Source: Simplicispira hankyongi | Lineage (GTDB): Bacteria; Pseudomonadota; Gammaproteobacteria; Burkholderiales; Burkholderiaceae_C | Assembly (NCBI RefSeq): GCF_003570885.1 | Contig: NZ_QXJC01000004.1 | Coordinates: forward strand, 62,001-126,000 | Direction of reading: 5' to 3' | DNA: 64,000 nt | In this document: positions 18,887 through 26,841 of the stretch, in pieces | Numbering within the stretch: position 1 is the first letter of the stretch | Layout of the letters: every line of letters starts with the position of its first letter | The notes under the pieces: generated by a model | Databases searched by the model: none | Told to the model about the DNA's origin: nothing | What the model saw: the letters and a program-made list of their open reading frames with translations, nothing else | Program-made: the position numbers and the translations under genes

Positions 18887-19107
18887 AGGAACTCCGGCGG
18901 AGGCGAGCAGCCGCGCGCCGGGTTCCGTCACTGGCTTGACGCAGCCGCTCGCATGAGCGCAAAGCAATTGTAGGCTGCGCGTTTTGCGCGCTCGCCTGCC
19001 CCGATCGTTGCCGTGAAGCGAAGCACGCTTGCGCGCAATCCGCGCTGGCGCAGCGTCAGCTCCGTCGCCGCGTCCGCAAGGGCTGTGGCAGCACAGCCAA
19101 AGTTTCA
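18887..19107. promoter_or_regulatory. maeB upstream region with a possible -10 box
   Basis: A gene-free stretch that, with the adjacent repeat and tail, makes 300 bp. On the minus strand TACAAT occurs at 18972-18967, about 80 bp before the maeB start, a good sigma-70 -10 hexamer; I see no convincing -35 at 17 bp. The rest is GC-rich with no recognised feature. Confidence 0.3.
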
Positions 19108-19167
19108 AACAAAATTGGCCTCCAGCGCTTACTGAATAAGCGCCATTAGCTATTTATATAATAGCAA
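19108..19167. repeat. Dispersed AGCGCTT palindrome, copy 4
   Basis: One of the fullest copies: AAAATTGGCCTCCAGCGCTT, ACTGAA, TAAGCGCCATTAGC, TATTTATATAATAGC. It lies 20 bp downstream of the aminotransferase stop, between it and maeB. Confidence 0.75.
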
Positions 19168-19186
19168 ATGGCCCGCGAGACAAGCC

Positions 19187-20545
19187 TCAGGCCGTCTCGG
19201 CCAGCGCATCCCCCAGCGCATTCACCAGACGCTCGATCTCGGCCTTCTCGCTGATGAACGGCGGCGCCAGCTGGATGGTGTCTCCGCCGTAGCGCACGTA
19301 GAAGCCTTTCTTCCAGCACGCCATGGCAATCTCGTACGGCCGGCGCGCCGGCTCGCCGGGCAGCGCGGCAATCGTGAAGCCCGCCGCCAGGCCGTAGTTG
19401 CGGATGTCGGCGACATGCTTGGCGCCTTTGAGGCTGTGCACGGCCTGCTCGAAGTGCGGCAGCAAGGCCTGCACGCGGCCGGGCATGTCTTCCTTTTGCA
19501 GGATTTCGAGGGCGGCGAGGCCGGCGGCGCAGGCCACCGGGTGCGCCGAATAGGTGTAGCCGTGGGGGAACTCGACCAGGTATTGCGCGCCGCCCTGTGC
19601 CATGAAGGTGTCGTAGATGTCCTTGCTGGCCACCACGCCGCCCAGTGGCTGGGCACCGTTGGTCACCTGCTTGGCGAAGTTGAGGATATCGGGCGTGACG
19701 CCAAAGGCCTCGGACCCTGTCCAGGTGCCGCAGCGGCCAAACGCCGTGATGACTTCGTCAAAAATCAACAGGATGTGGTTCTGCGTGCAGATCTCGCGGA
19801 TGCGCTCCAGGTAGCCCTTGGGCGGTATCACCACGCCCGCCGAACCCGAAAACGGCTCGACGATGACGGCGGCGATATTGCTCGCGTCGTGCAGGGCAAT
19901 CACGTCGAGCAGCTTGTCCGCCAGTGCACGGCCACCTTCCTCGGCCATGCCTTTCTGGAAAGTGCCGGCGGGCGGCTGGGTGTGCGGCAGGTGGTCCGCT
20001 TCAATGCCTTGGCCAAAGGTCTTGCGGTTGCCGCCGATGCCGCCCACCGAAATGCCGCCAAAGTTCACGCCGTGGTAGCCCTTTTCGCGGCCGATGAGAC
20101 GTGTCTTGGTGCCCTGGCCCTTGGCGCGCCAGTAGGCGCGGGCCATTTTCAGCGAGGTGTCGGCTGATTCCGAGCCCGAGCCGGTAAAGAAAACGTAGTC
20201 CAGCCCGTCGGGCGTGAGTTCCTTGATCTTGTTGGCCAGCGCGAACGAGGCCGGGTGGCCGAACTGGAAGGCCGGGGCGTAGTCCAGGTTCAGCGCTGCC
20301 TTGCCCACGGCCTCGGCGATTTCGCGCCGGCCGTGGCCCAGGCCGGTGCACCACAGGCCGGAGAGGCCGTCAAAAATCTTGCGGCCATCGGTGTCGGTGT
20401 AGTAGGCCCCGCTGGCGCTGGCCACCATGCGCGGTGCGGCTTTGAAATTGCGGTTGGCGGTAAACGGCATCCAGTGCGCGTCAAGCCAGGCGGCGTCCAT
20501 GCGCGGTGCGGCTTCAAGGGCTTGGTCGATAGGCACAAAACTCAT
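19187..20545 (-). CDS. Class III omega-amino acid aminotransferase
   Basis: A 452-aa PLP enzyme of the class-III (fold type I) group, closest in look to beta-alanine/omega-amino acid:pyruvate aminotransferases. The PLP site includes FTGSGSESADTSLKMARAYW near residue 115, FDEVITAFGRCG (cofactor Asp) near 255 and the Schiff-base lysine in NFAKQVTNGAQPLGGV near 285. The N-terminal HWMPFTANRNFK is typical of this group. The start MSFVPID at 20545 is chosen over an upstream start 11 codons earlier. It is divergent from a LysR gene, which probably controls it. Confidence 0.9.
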   Translation of the reverse strand: MSFVPIDQALEAAPRMDAAWLDAHWMPFTANRNFKAAPRMVASASGAYYTDTDGRKIFDGLSGLWCTGLGHGRREIAEAVGKAALNLDYAPAFQFGHPASFALANKIKELTPDGLDYVFFTGSGSESADTSLKMARAYWRAKGQGTKTRLIGREKGYHGVNFGGISVGGIGGNRKTFGQGIEADHLPHTQPPAGTFQKGMAEEGGRALADKLLDVIALHDASNIAAVIVEPFSGSAGVVIPPKGYLERIREICTQNHILLIFDEVITAFGRCGTWTGSEAFGVTPDILNFAKQVTNGAQPLGGVVASKDIYDTFMAQGGAQYLVEFPHGYTYSAHPVACAAGLAALEILQKEDMPGRVQALLPHFEQAVHSLKGAKHVADIRNYGLAAGFTIAALPGEPARRPYEIAMACWKKGFYVRYGGDTIQLAPPFISEKAEIERLVNALGDALAETA

Positions 20546-20636
20546 GGCGGTCTCCAAAAGGACAGAACGGTGCGCCATTGTTCTCGCGGGTGTTAATCTC
20601 TCAAATCAACAAATATCACTGTTTACTTGAAGATTT

Positions 20637-21590
20637 ATGCAAGTAATGCCCCCCGCCTCTTCGGCGCGGCCCCGCGCCATGCTGGGGCAATTGGCCGATA
20701 TGGACCTGCGCTTGCTGCGGGTGTTCAAGAGCGTGGTCGAGTGCGGTGGGCTCGCCGCGGCCGAGCTCGAACTCAACATCGGCACCAGCACGGTCAGCCG
20801 CCACCTGAAAGATCTGGAAACCCGCCTCGGTTTGGGGCTGTGCCGGCGCGGCCGGGCCGGCTTTGCGCTGACGCTGGAAGGCCAGCGGGTGTACGACGAA
20901 ACGCTGCGCCTGCTCGCTGGCGTGGACGCGTTTCGCAGCAGCATCGACGACATCCACCACCGCATGGGCGGGCAGCTCGACGTGGCGGTGTTCGACAAGA
21001 CCGCCAGCAACCCGCAGGCGCATATCGATACCGCCATTGCGCTGTTTGCCGACCGCGCCCCCGAGGTGGCGCTGAACCTGCATGTGGGCGGCATGCCTGC
21101 CATCGAGCGCGGGCTGATGGATGGGCGCTTTCAGGTGGGCATCCTGCCCACGCACCGCAGCTCGCAAAGCCTGGTCTACGAAACACTGTTTGGCGAAGAC
21201 ATGCGGCTCTACGCGGGCGCCAGCCACCCGCTGTTTGCCGCCGACCACGCCGCGCTGGATTGGGACGCCCTGCGCGCCTGGCCCTTTGCCGGCTTGGGCT
21301 ACCACTCGCCCAACATGGAACTCGGCCACCGCGAGTGCCTGCCGCGCAAGGCGACGGGGTTTGACCAGGAGTCGATTGCCACGCTGATTCTCTCGGGCCG
21401 CTACCTGGGCTTTCTGCCCGACCACTACGCGGAAGCCTTTGAGCGGCGTGGGCACATGCGCGCGATTCGGCCCGAGCTGTTTTTCTACCGCTGCGAGTTC
21501 GTCAGCGTGCTGCGCCGCTCGCCCCCGCCTGCGCGCGCCGCACAAGCGTTTGCGCAGTGCCTGCACGACGCCCACGGCCCTCAGCCCTAG
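20637..21590 (+). CDS. LysR-family transcriptional regulator
   Basis: A 317-aa regulator. The N-terminal winged helix-turn-helix is at residues about 22-80 (DLRLLRVFKSVVECGGLAAA, NIGTSTVSRHLKDLETRLGL), followed by a periplasmic-binding-like effector domain (FQVGILPTHRSS, GRYLGFLPDHYAEAF). It is divergent from the omega-aminotransferase with 91 bp between starts, the usual LysR arrangement, so that gene is the likely target and its substrate or product the likely co-inducer. The ATG at 20637 is preceded by GAAG. Confidence 0.9.
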   Translation: MQVMPPASSARPRAMLGQLADMDLRLLRVFKSVVECGGLAAAELELNIGTSTVSRHLKDLETRLGLGLCRRGRAGFALTLEGQRVYDETLRLLAGVDAFRSSIDDIHHRMGGQLDVAVFDKTASNPQAHIDTAIALFADRAPEVALNLHVGGMPAIERGLMDGRFQVGILPTHRSSQSLVYETLFGEDMRLYAGASHPLFAADHAALDWDALRAWPFAGLGYHSPNMELGHRECLPRKATGFDQESIATLILSGRYLGFLPDHYAEAFERRGHMRAIRPELFFYRCEFVSVLRRSPPPARAAQAFAQCLHDAHGPQP

Positions 21591-21670
21591 CGCACAGCGG
21601 CGGGGCGCTTGCCGACTTCGCAGCAGCGGCGGACAATCGCCAGACCCGCCACGGTTCAAGGAGTTTCCCC

Positions 21671-21970
21671 ATGTCCAGCCTCAACGCCATTGCCGCCTCC
21701 GGTCTTTCCGCCGCCCGGATGCGGCTGGACGCCTCGGCCGGCAACGTGGCCAACATGAACACGCCCGGCTACCGCGCCCAGCGTGTCGTGCAACAGGCCG
21801 CTCCCGAGGGCGGCGTCGATGCCAGCGTTCAGCGCGCCAATGCGGAAGGTGTCTCGCTGGAGCAAGAAGTCGTGGACCAGCTCGCCGCCAAACAGGATTT
21901 CATGGCCAACGTACAGACCCTGCGCACCGCAGACGCGGTGATGGGCGCACTCCTCGACGTTCAGGCCTGA
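21671..21970 (+). CDS. Orphan flagellar basal-body-rod-like small protein
   Basis: A 99-aa protein with the rod-protein N-terminal motif (SLNAIAASGLSAARMRLDAS, then AGNVANMNTPGYRAQRV), as in FlgB/FlgC/FlgG, and a C-terminal tail QDFMANVQTLRTADAVMGAL like the D0 coiled coil of FlgC. It is much shorter than FlgC (about 135 aa): the rod D0 domain is kept and the middle is reduced. AAGGAG precedes the start. No other flagellar gene is nearby. It could be an accessory rod/hook part or a non-flagellar helical-assembly protein. Confidence 0.8.
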   Translation: MSSLNAIAASGLSAARMRLDASAGNVANMNTPGYRAQRVVQQAAPEGGVDASVQRANAEGVSLEQEVVDQLAAKQDFMANVQTLRTADAVMGALLDVQA

Positions 21971-22145
21971 CCAGCCCTTCCCGCGGGCGCCAAGCGCGCT
22001 ATTGACCAACGATCCAACGCAGCGGCTGCGCGCCTCTGCGCCTTCCGTCACGCTCTCTTGGGATGGGGCAGCGAAAAAGCGCCAAAACCCCACCCCCGTT
22101 GCTATCATGGCCGCCACCCTTTTTGCCCACCCACGGGAGCAGCAC

Positions 22146-23204
22146 ATGGCCCTTATGGATTTCATCAAGAAACAGTTCATCGATGTCATCGAATGGACCG
22201 AGGACGGCGACGGCACCCTGGCCTGGCGCTTCCCGATGCGGGACATGGAAATCCAGAACGGCGGCGTGCTGGTGGTGCGCGAATCGCAAATGGCGGTTTT
22301 CGTCAACGAAGGCCAGGTGGCCGACGTGTTTGGCGCTGGCACGCACAAGCTGACCACGCAGACGCTGCCGCTGCTGACCAACCTGAAGAACTGGGACAAA
22401 TTGTTCCAGTCGCCCTTCAAGAGCGACGTCTACTTCTTCAGCACGCGCCAGCAGATCGACCAGAAATGGGGCACGCCCCAACCCATCACCATCCGCGACA
22501 AGGATTTTGGCGCGGTGCGGCTGCGCGCGTTTGGCAACTACGCCTACCGCATCGCCGACCCCAAGGCGTTCTACACCGAAATCTCGGGCACCCGCGCCAG
22601 CTACCCGGTGGGCGACCTCGAAGGGCAGTTGCGCGGCCTGGTGCTGCAGAACATCAGCAACGCCATTGCCGGCAGCGGCGTGCCGTTCCTGGACCTGGCG
22701 GCCAACCAGGTCATGTTTGCCGACGCGCTGACCAAGGAGCTGACGCCCGCCTTTGAAAGGCTCGGCCTCAAGCTCGAGAGCCTGACGGTGCAGAACCTCT
22801 CGCTGCCCGAAGAGCTGCAGAAAATCCTGGACCAGAAAATCGGCATGGGCATGGTCGGCAACGACATGGGCAAGTTCATGCAGTACCAGACGGCGCAAGC
22901 CATTCCCAAGTTTGCCGAGGGAGCCGGCAGCGGTGGCGGCGGCATTGCCGGCGACGCCATGGGCCTGGGCGCCGGCGTGGCGCTCGGCCAGGTGATGGCG
23001 CAGAACCTGGCTGCCGGCCTGCAGGGCAGCGGCAATGCGCCCCAGCCGCACGCGGCCGCTGCGGCAGAAGCACCCGCAGTGGGGGTCAAGCCCGAAGACG
23101 TGATGGCGACGCTGGAAAAGCTCGGCGAGCTCAAGTCCAAGGGCATCCTGACGCAGGAAGAATTCGACAGCAAGAAGGCCGAGCTGTTGAAGAAATTGGT
23201 TTGA
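22146..23204 (+). CDS. SPFH-domain protein with C-terminal SHOCT (YdjI-like)
   Basis: A 352-aa protein. Residues 1-250 are an SPFH/band-7-like domain of the virion-core/YdjI type (DVIEWTEDGDGTLAWRFPM, VRESQMAVFVNEGQVADVFG, YFFSTRQQIDQKWGTPQPIT). A Gly/Ala-rich linker (about 260-315) leads to a C-terminal SHOCT helix hairpin (LGELKSKGILTQEEFDSKKA). There is no membrane helix; such proteins often oligomerise at membranes. GGGAG precedes the start. It is the first gene of a same-strand run with DUF4178, DUF350 and membrane enzymes, suggesting a scaffold role in that system. Confidence 0.88.
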   Translation: MALMDFIKKQFIDVIEWTEDGDGTLAWRFPMRDMEIQNGGVLVVRESQMAVFVNEGQVADVFGAGTHKLTTQTLPLLTNLKNWDKLFQSPFKSDVYFFSTRQQIDQKWGTPQPITIRDKDFGAVRLRAFGNYAYRIADPKAFYTEISGTRASYPVGDLEGQLRGLVLQNISNAIAGSGVPFLDLAANQVMFADALTKELTPAFERLGLKLESLTVQNLSLPEELQKILDQKIGMGMVGNDMGKFMQYQTAQAIPKFAEGAGSGGGGIAGDAMGLGAGVALGQVMAQNLAAGLQGSGNAPQPHAAAAAEAPAVGVKPEDVMATLEKLGELKSKGILTQEEFDSKKAELLKKLV

Positions 23205-23261
23205 TTGCTATTTATTAAATAGCTGCTAGCGCATACTGCATATGCGCTAGAGGCCAAAAAC
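23205..23261. repeat. Dispersed AGCGCTT palindrome, copy 5
   Basis: It starts on the base after the SPFH gene's TGA: TTGCTATTTATTAAATAGCT, GCTAGCGCATACTGCATATG, CGCTAGAGGCCAAAAA. Orientation is opposite to copy 4. The next gene begins 18 bp later. Confidence 0.75.
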
Positions 23262-23279
23262 ACCTGAAATTTATCGCGG

Positions 23280-24782
23280 ATGGCGACCGAACCCACACCG
23301 CCCACCCAGCGCGCCTACCGCGCGCCCTGCCCCGGCTGCGGCGCGCCAGTGGAATTCCGCAGCGCGCAGTCAAGCTACGCCGTCTGCCCGTATTGCCAGA
23401 GCACGGTGGTGCGCAATGGCGAGGTGCTGTCCCGCATCGGCAAGATGGCCGAGCTGTTCGACGACCACAGCCCGCTGCAGCTCATGGCGAGCGGGCGCAT
23501 CGTGCTCGATGGCAAGGAGCAGCCCTTCACGCTGATCGGCCGGCTGCAGTACAAAAGCGCCGCCGGCGTCTGGACCGAGTGGACCGCTTTCCTGCAAGAC
23601 GGCGAGCTGGCCACCCTCTCGGAAGACAACGGCGCCTATGTCTTCACCCGCTCCGCCAGCGTGCAGCAGGCGCTGCCCGACGTGGCCGCGCTGCGCCCCG
23701 GCGCCAGCGTCAGCCTCGATGGCAAGGCCTACAGCGTCGCCTACACCGGCCAGGCGCAGCTCATCGCGGCCGAGGGCGAGCTGCCCAAGCTGCCGCCGCT
23801 CGGCCACCTGTTTGACCTGATCGAGCTGCGCAGCAGCGACGGCGAGGTGCTCTCCATCGACACCAGCCGCCAGCCGCCCGCGGTAGACCGGGGCCGCGCC
23901 GTGCTGCTCGACGACCTGAAGCTCCAGGGCCTCAAGGACGAATCGGTCAAGGAGGAAAAAGGCCGCCAGTTCAACTGCCCCCATTGCGGCTCGCCGGTGC
24001 AGGTGCAACTGAGCACCAGCAAGAGCATCACCTGCCCATCCTGCAAAAGCCTCATTTCGCTGGACAGCGGCGTCGGCGCCGAGCTCAGCTTTGCCGAGCA
24101 GGACGAGCCCGTGCGCCCCATCATCCCGCTGGGCGCCAAGGGCCAGTTGCAAGGCGTGCACTGGCAGGTGGTGGGCTTTCAGCACCGCATGGGGCAGGAG
24201 CCGGGCGATGATGAACAGTTCGGCTGGAGCGAGTACCTGCTCTACAACCAGAAGCGCGGTTTCTCTTTTCTGGTGGACAGCAGCGACGGCTGGAGCCTGG
24301 TCAGCCCGACCACCGGCGCCCCGCAGATGGTGCAAAACGGCCGCAGCGCCAGTTACCTGGGCACCACCTACCAATTGCAGTCGGCCTACGAGGCCGAAAC
24401 CACCTACGTGCTGGGCGAGTTCTACTGGAAAGTCGAGCGCGGCCAGCGCACCAGCAACCGCGATTTCGCCAGCAGCAAAGGCCTGTTGTCGCTGGAAAAA
24501 ACGCCCAGCGAAGTGACCTGGTCGGCCGGCGACAAACTGGCAAGCGATACGGTGGCAGAAGCCTTTGGCCTCAAGGACAAGGCCGATCTGCTCAAGCGAG
24601 ACGACCCCGGCCCGTTCGTGGCGGCCAAAAGCATAGGCTGCGGTACGCTGTTCATCATCGCCATCGTGGTCATCATCCTGCTCGTGCTGATGTCGAACTG
24701 CTCGGGTTCACCCAGCGGCGGCGGCTATCGCAGCTCAGGCGGCTCGTACGGCGGCTTTTCCACCGGCGGCGGACACAAATAA
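23280..24782 (+). CDS. Double zinc-ribbon DUF4178 membrane-anchored protein
   Basis: A 500-aa protein. There are two zinc ribbons (CPGCGAPVEF...CPYCQS near residues 17-41; CPHCGSPVQV...CPSCKS near 235-260), each followed by a DUF4178-type beta-rich domain (TLIGRLQYKSAAGVWTEWTA; VVGFQHRMGQEPG and FSWSEYLLY-like region). Near residue 445 is one membrane helix (GTLFIIAIVVIILLVLMSNC) with a Gly/Ser tail, so most of the protein is probably cytoplasmic. The biochemical function of DUF4178 is not established; in many genomes it neighbours DUF350 and spermidine-synthase-like genes, as here. Its stop codon overlaps a 104-bp inverted-repeat element. Confidence 0.88.
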   Translation: MATEPTPPTQRAYRAPCPGCGAPVEFRSAQSSYAVCPYCQSTVVRNGEVLSRIGKMAELFDDHSPLQLMASGRIVLDGKEQPFTLIGRLQYKSAAGVWTEWTAFLQDGELATLSEDNGAYVFTRSASVQQALPDVAALRPGASVSLDGKAYSVAYTGQAQLIAAEGELPKLPPLGHLFDLIELRSSDGEVLSIDTSRQPPAVDRGRAVLLDDLKLQGLKDESVKEEKGRQFNCPHCGSPVQVQLSTSKSITCPSCKSLISLDSGVGAELSFAEQDEPVRPIIPLGAKGQLQGVHWQVVGFQHRMGQEPGDDEQFGWSEYLLYNQKRGFSFLVDSSDGWSLVSPTTGAPQMVQNGRSASYLGTTYQLQSAYEAETTYVLGEFYWKVERGQRTSNRDFASSKGLLSLEKTPSEVTWSAGDKLASDTVAEAFGLKDKADLLKRDDPGPFVAAKSIGCGTLFIIAIVVIILLVLMSNCSGSPSGGGYRSSGGSYGGFSTGGGHK

Positions 24783-24885
24783 TTCGGTTTCTCAATCAAT
24801 CGAGTACGCGAAGGCGAAGCGCAGACAGTACAGGCGTACTGGCGAAGCGAAGCCGACAAAGTAATCGTTTGATTTAGAAATCGAA
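24782..24885. repeat. 104-bp inverted-repeat element, copy 1
   Basis: The termini are ATTCGGTTTCTCAATCAATC on the left and, reverse-complemented, TTCGATTTCTAAATCAAACG on the right. The interior (GCGAAGGCGAAGCGCAGACA, then AGTACAGGCGTACT) folds back on itself. The first A is the last base of the DUF4178 TAA stop. Copies 2 and 3 lie at 25132 and 32050. Confidence 0.85.
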
Positions 24886-24910
24886 CAACCCCAGCGAAGG
24901 AGATCACACC

Positions 24911-25132
24911 ATGCCCGCAATCGAATGGCTTCGGCCCGCAGCCATCCTTGGCTCCATCCTCTACGCGCTGATTGGCGTCGTCATCTTCTGGCTGTGCTTC
25001 GTCATCGTCGACAAGATCACGCCCTACGACCTGTGGCGCGAAATCGTCGAAAAGCAGAACCGCGCACTGGGCATGGTGGTGGCGGCCATGTGCCTGGGCA
25101 TCAGCATCATCGTGGCCGCTGCGATCCACTGA
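24911..25132 (+). CDS. DUF350 (YjfL-family) small membrane protein
   Basis: A 73-aa inner-membrane protein with two helices: ILGSILYALIGVVIFWLCFV (about residues 12-32) and NRALGMVVAAMCLGISIIVA (about 49-71), separated by the DUF350 signature DKITPYDLWREIVEKQ. AAGGAG lies 8 bp before the start. DUF350 proteins cluster with DUF4178, PspA-like and polyamine-related genes; their biochemical role is unknown. Here the gene is bracketed by two 104-bp elements in opposite orientation. Confidence 0.88.
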   Translation: MPAIEWLRPAAILGSILYALIGVVIFWLCFVIVDKITPYDLWREIVEKQNRALGMVVAAMCLGISIIVAAAIH

Positions 25133-25236
25133 TTCCATTTCTCAATCAAACGATTACTTTGTCGGCTTCGCTTCGCCAGTACGCTTGTACTGTCTGCGCT
25201 TCGCCTTCGCGTACTCGATTGATTGAGAAACCGAAT
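25132..25236. repeat. 104-bp inverted-repeat element, copy 2 (inverted)
   Basis: Opposite orientation to copy 1: starts ATTCCATTTCTCAATCAAAC, ends GATTGATTGAGAAACCGAAT. The first A is the last base of the DUF350 TGA stop. With copy 1 it could pair to form a long stem around the DUF350 gene. Confidence 0.85.
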
Positions 25237-25364
25237 GAGCGCCTGCGCCGCCCGCAGGCCCGTTGCGGCCTGGCCTGGGCCGACACCGGGCGATTGAACG
25301 GTGCCCGCGCCCACGCGGGAGAAAATACGGCCTCTTGCCAAACGACAGATCGGCCCTCTTCTCC

Positions 25365-26714
25365 ATGCGCGTCAATTACATCGAACCCGCCATCATGCTG
25401 GCCACCATCTTGCGGTGGCTTCTCCTGGCCAGCATCACCGGGGCGATCGTGGGAACCGGGGTCAGCTTCTTTCTGCAGGCGCTTTTTTTCCTCTCGGAGC
25501 ACACCGCCCACGTCTCGCTGTGGACACAGATGGCGCTGCTGCCGCTGGCGGGCATCTTGAACGGGCTGCTCCTGCACTACGGCTACCGGGAGCCCGGCAG
25601 CTACGCGCGCGATTCGGTCATCAGCGCCATCCACCTGCGCTCGGGCGCCATGTCGCACAAGACGATCCTCATCAAGCCCCTGGCGGCGCTGATCACGCTG
25701 GCGCTCGGCGGCTCAGCCGGCAAGGAGGGGCCGTGCTCGCACATCGGCGGCACGCTGGCCTCGTGGTTTGGCCAGCGGATGCGGCTCGACCCCGAGATGC
25801 AAAAACGCCTGGTCGCCTGCGGCGTGAGCGCCGGCTTTGCCGCCGTGTTCGGCACACCGCTGGCCGGCGCCATCTACGGCATTGAAATGCTGGTCATCGG
25901 GCGCGTGCGCCACGACTTCATCTTCCCGGCCGTAATCGCCGCCATCACGGCGTTCGAGGTGGGGAAGTATTGGGGCATGGCGTACGACTACTTCCCGGTC
26001 GTCACCTCGTCGGATTTCTCTTCCTTTCTGGCAATCCGCATCACGCTCATCGGCATCCTCTGCGGGCTGGTGTCCTGGTTGTTTATTGAGTTGCTGAACC
26101 GCACCCGCTACGGGTTCATCGCGCTGCAACGGCGCTTTCACATCTGGCAGCCCCTTATGCCGTTGATCGGCGGGGTGGTGCTGGCGGCGCTAATTCTGGT
26201 GATTCCCACCGACTACCTGGGCCTGAGCCTGCCGCTGATGAACGATGCGCTGCAGGGCAAGGACATCGCCTTCTGGGGCTTTCTGTGGAAGTCGCTGCTG
26301 GTCGCCATCACGCTGGGCTCGGGGTTTTACGGCGGCATCGTCACCCCGCAGTTCGTCATTGGCGCCATGGCGGGCAGCGCCTTTGCCCATCTGCTGGGCG
26401 TCCACCCGGCACTCGGCGCCGCCGTGGGCATGGTGGCCGTGGTGGCCGCCGCGTCCAACACGCCCATCGCCGCCGTGCTGATGGGCTTCGAGCTGTTCGG
26501 CAACTCCGCCGGGCCGTACTTCGCCACCGCCTGCGTCACGGCTTACATCGTGGTCGGCCACCGCAGCGTGTACTCGGGTCAGTTGCTGGGTTACTCCAAA
26601 TCGCTCTGGGTGCGCTCCACCCCGGACGCGCCGCTGGAGCCCGGAAAAATCCACATTTCCTACAGCCTGCTGCGCCGGCTGGGTTACTTCCGCAGCAACC
26701 GGTGGCGCAGGTAG
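25365..26714 (+). CDS. ClC-family chloride channel / H+-Cl- antiporter
   Basis: A 449-aa polytopic inner-membrane protein. The ClC signatures are present: AGKEGPCSHIGGTLASWF with the gating glutamate of GKEGP (about residue 122) and the third-motif region SGFYGGIVTPQFVIGAMAG, a variant of the usual GxFxP. There is no CBS domain. The start at 25365 lacks a clear ribosome site; the frame is open further upstream but without membrane character. It sits inside the DUF350/polyamine-enzyme run, so it may supply counter-ions for that system; this is inference. Confidence 0.88.
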   Translation: MRVNYIEPAIMLATILRWLLLASITGAIVGTGVSFFLQALFFLSEHTAHVSLWTQMALLPLAGILNGLLLHYGYREPGSYARDSVISAIHLRSGAMSHKTILIKPLAALITLALGGSAGKEGPCSHIGGTLASWFGQRMRLDPEMQKRLVACGVSAGFAAVFGTPLAGAIYGIEMLVIGRVRHDFIFPAVIAAITAFEVGKYWGMAYDYFPVVTSSDFSSFLAIRITLIGILCGLVSWLFIELLNRTRYGFIALQRRFHIWQPLMPLIGGVVLAALILVIPTDYLGLSLPLMNDALQGKDIAFWGFLWKSLLVAITLGSGFYGGIVTPQFVIGAMAGSAFAHLLGVHPALGAAVGMVAVVAAASNTPIAAVLMGFELFGNSAGPYFATACVTAYIVVGHRSVYSGQLLGYSKSLWVRSTPDAPLEPGKIHISYSLLRRLGYFRSNRWRR

Positions 26715-26744
26715 GGCGCAGTGGTCTGCATGGCCATATTTTTC

Positions 26745-26800
26745 AAATCCATGAACCGCCTGCGCTTATAAATAGGGCATACATAGCTATGAAAATCGTA
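26745..26800. repeat. Degenerate AGCGCTT-family copy
   Basis: TGCGCTTATAAATAGGGCAT followed by ACATAGCTATGAAAATCGTA resembles a decayed palindrome of the dispersed family, between the ClC gene and the spermidine-synthase-like gene. Confidence 0.35.
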
Positions 26801-26841
26801 GTGCAACAATTCCCTGACGCTGTCGGCGGCTTCCCTGTGCC

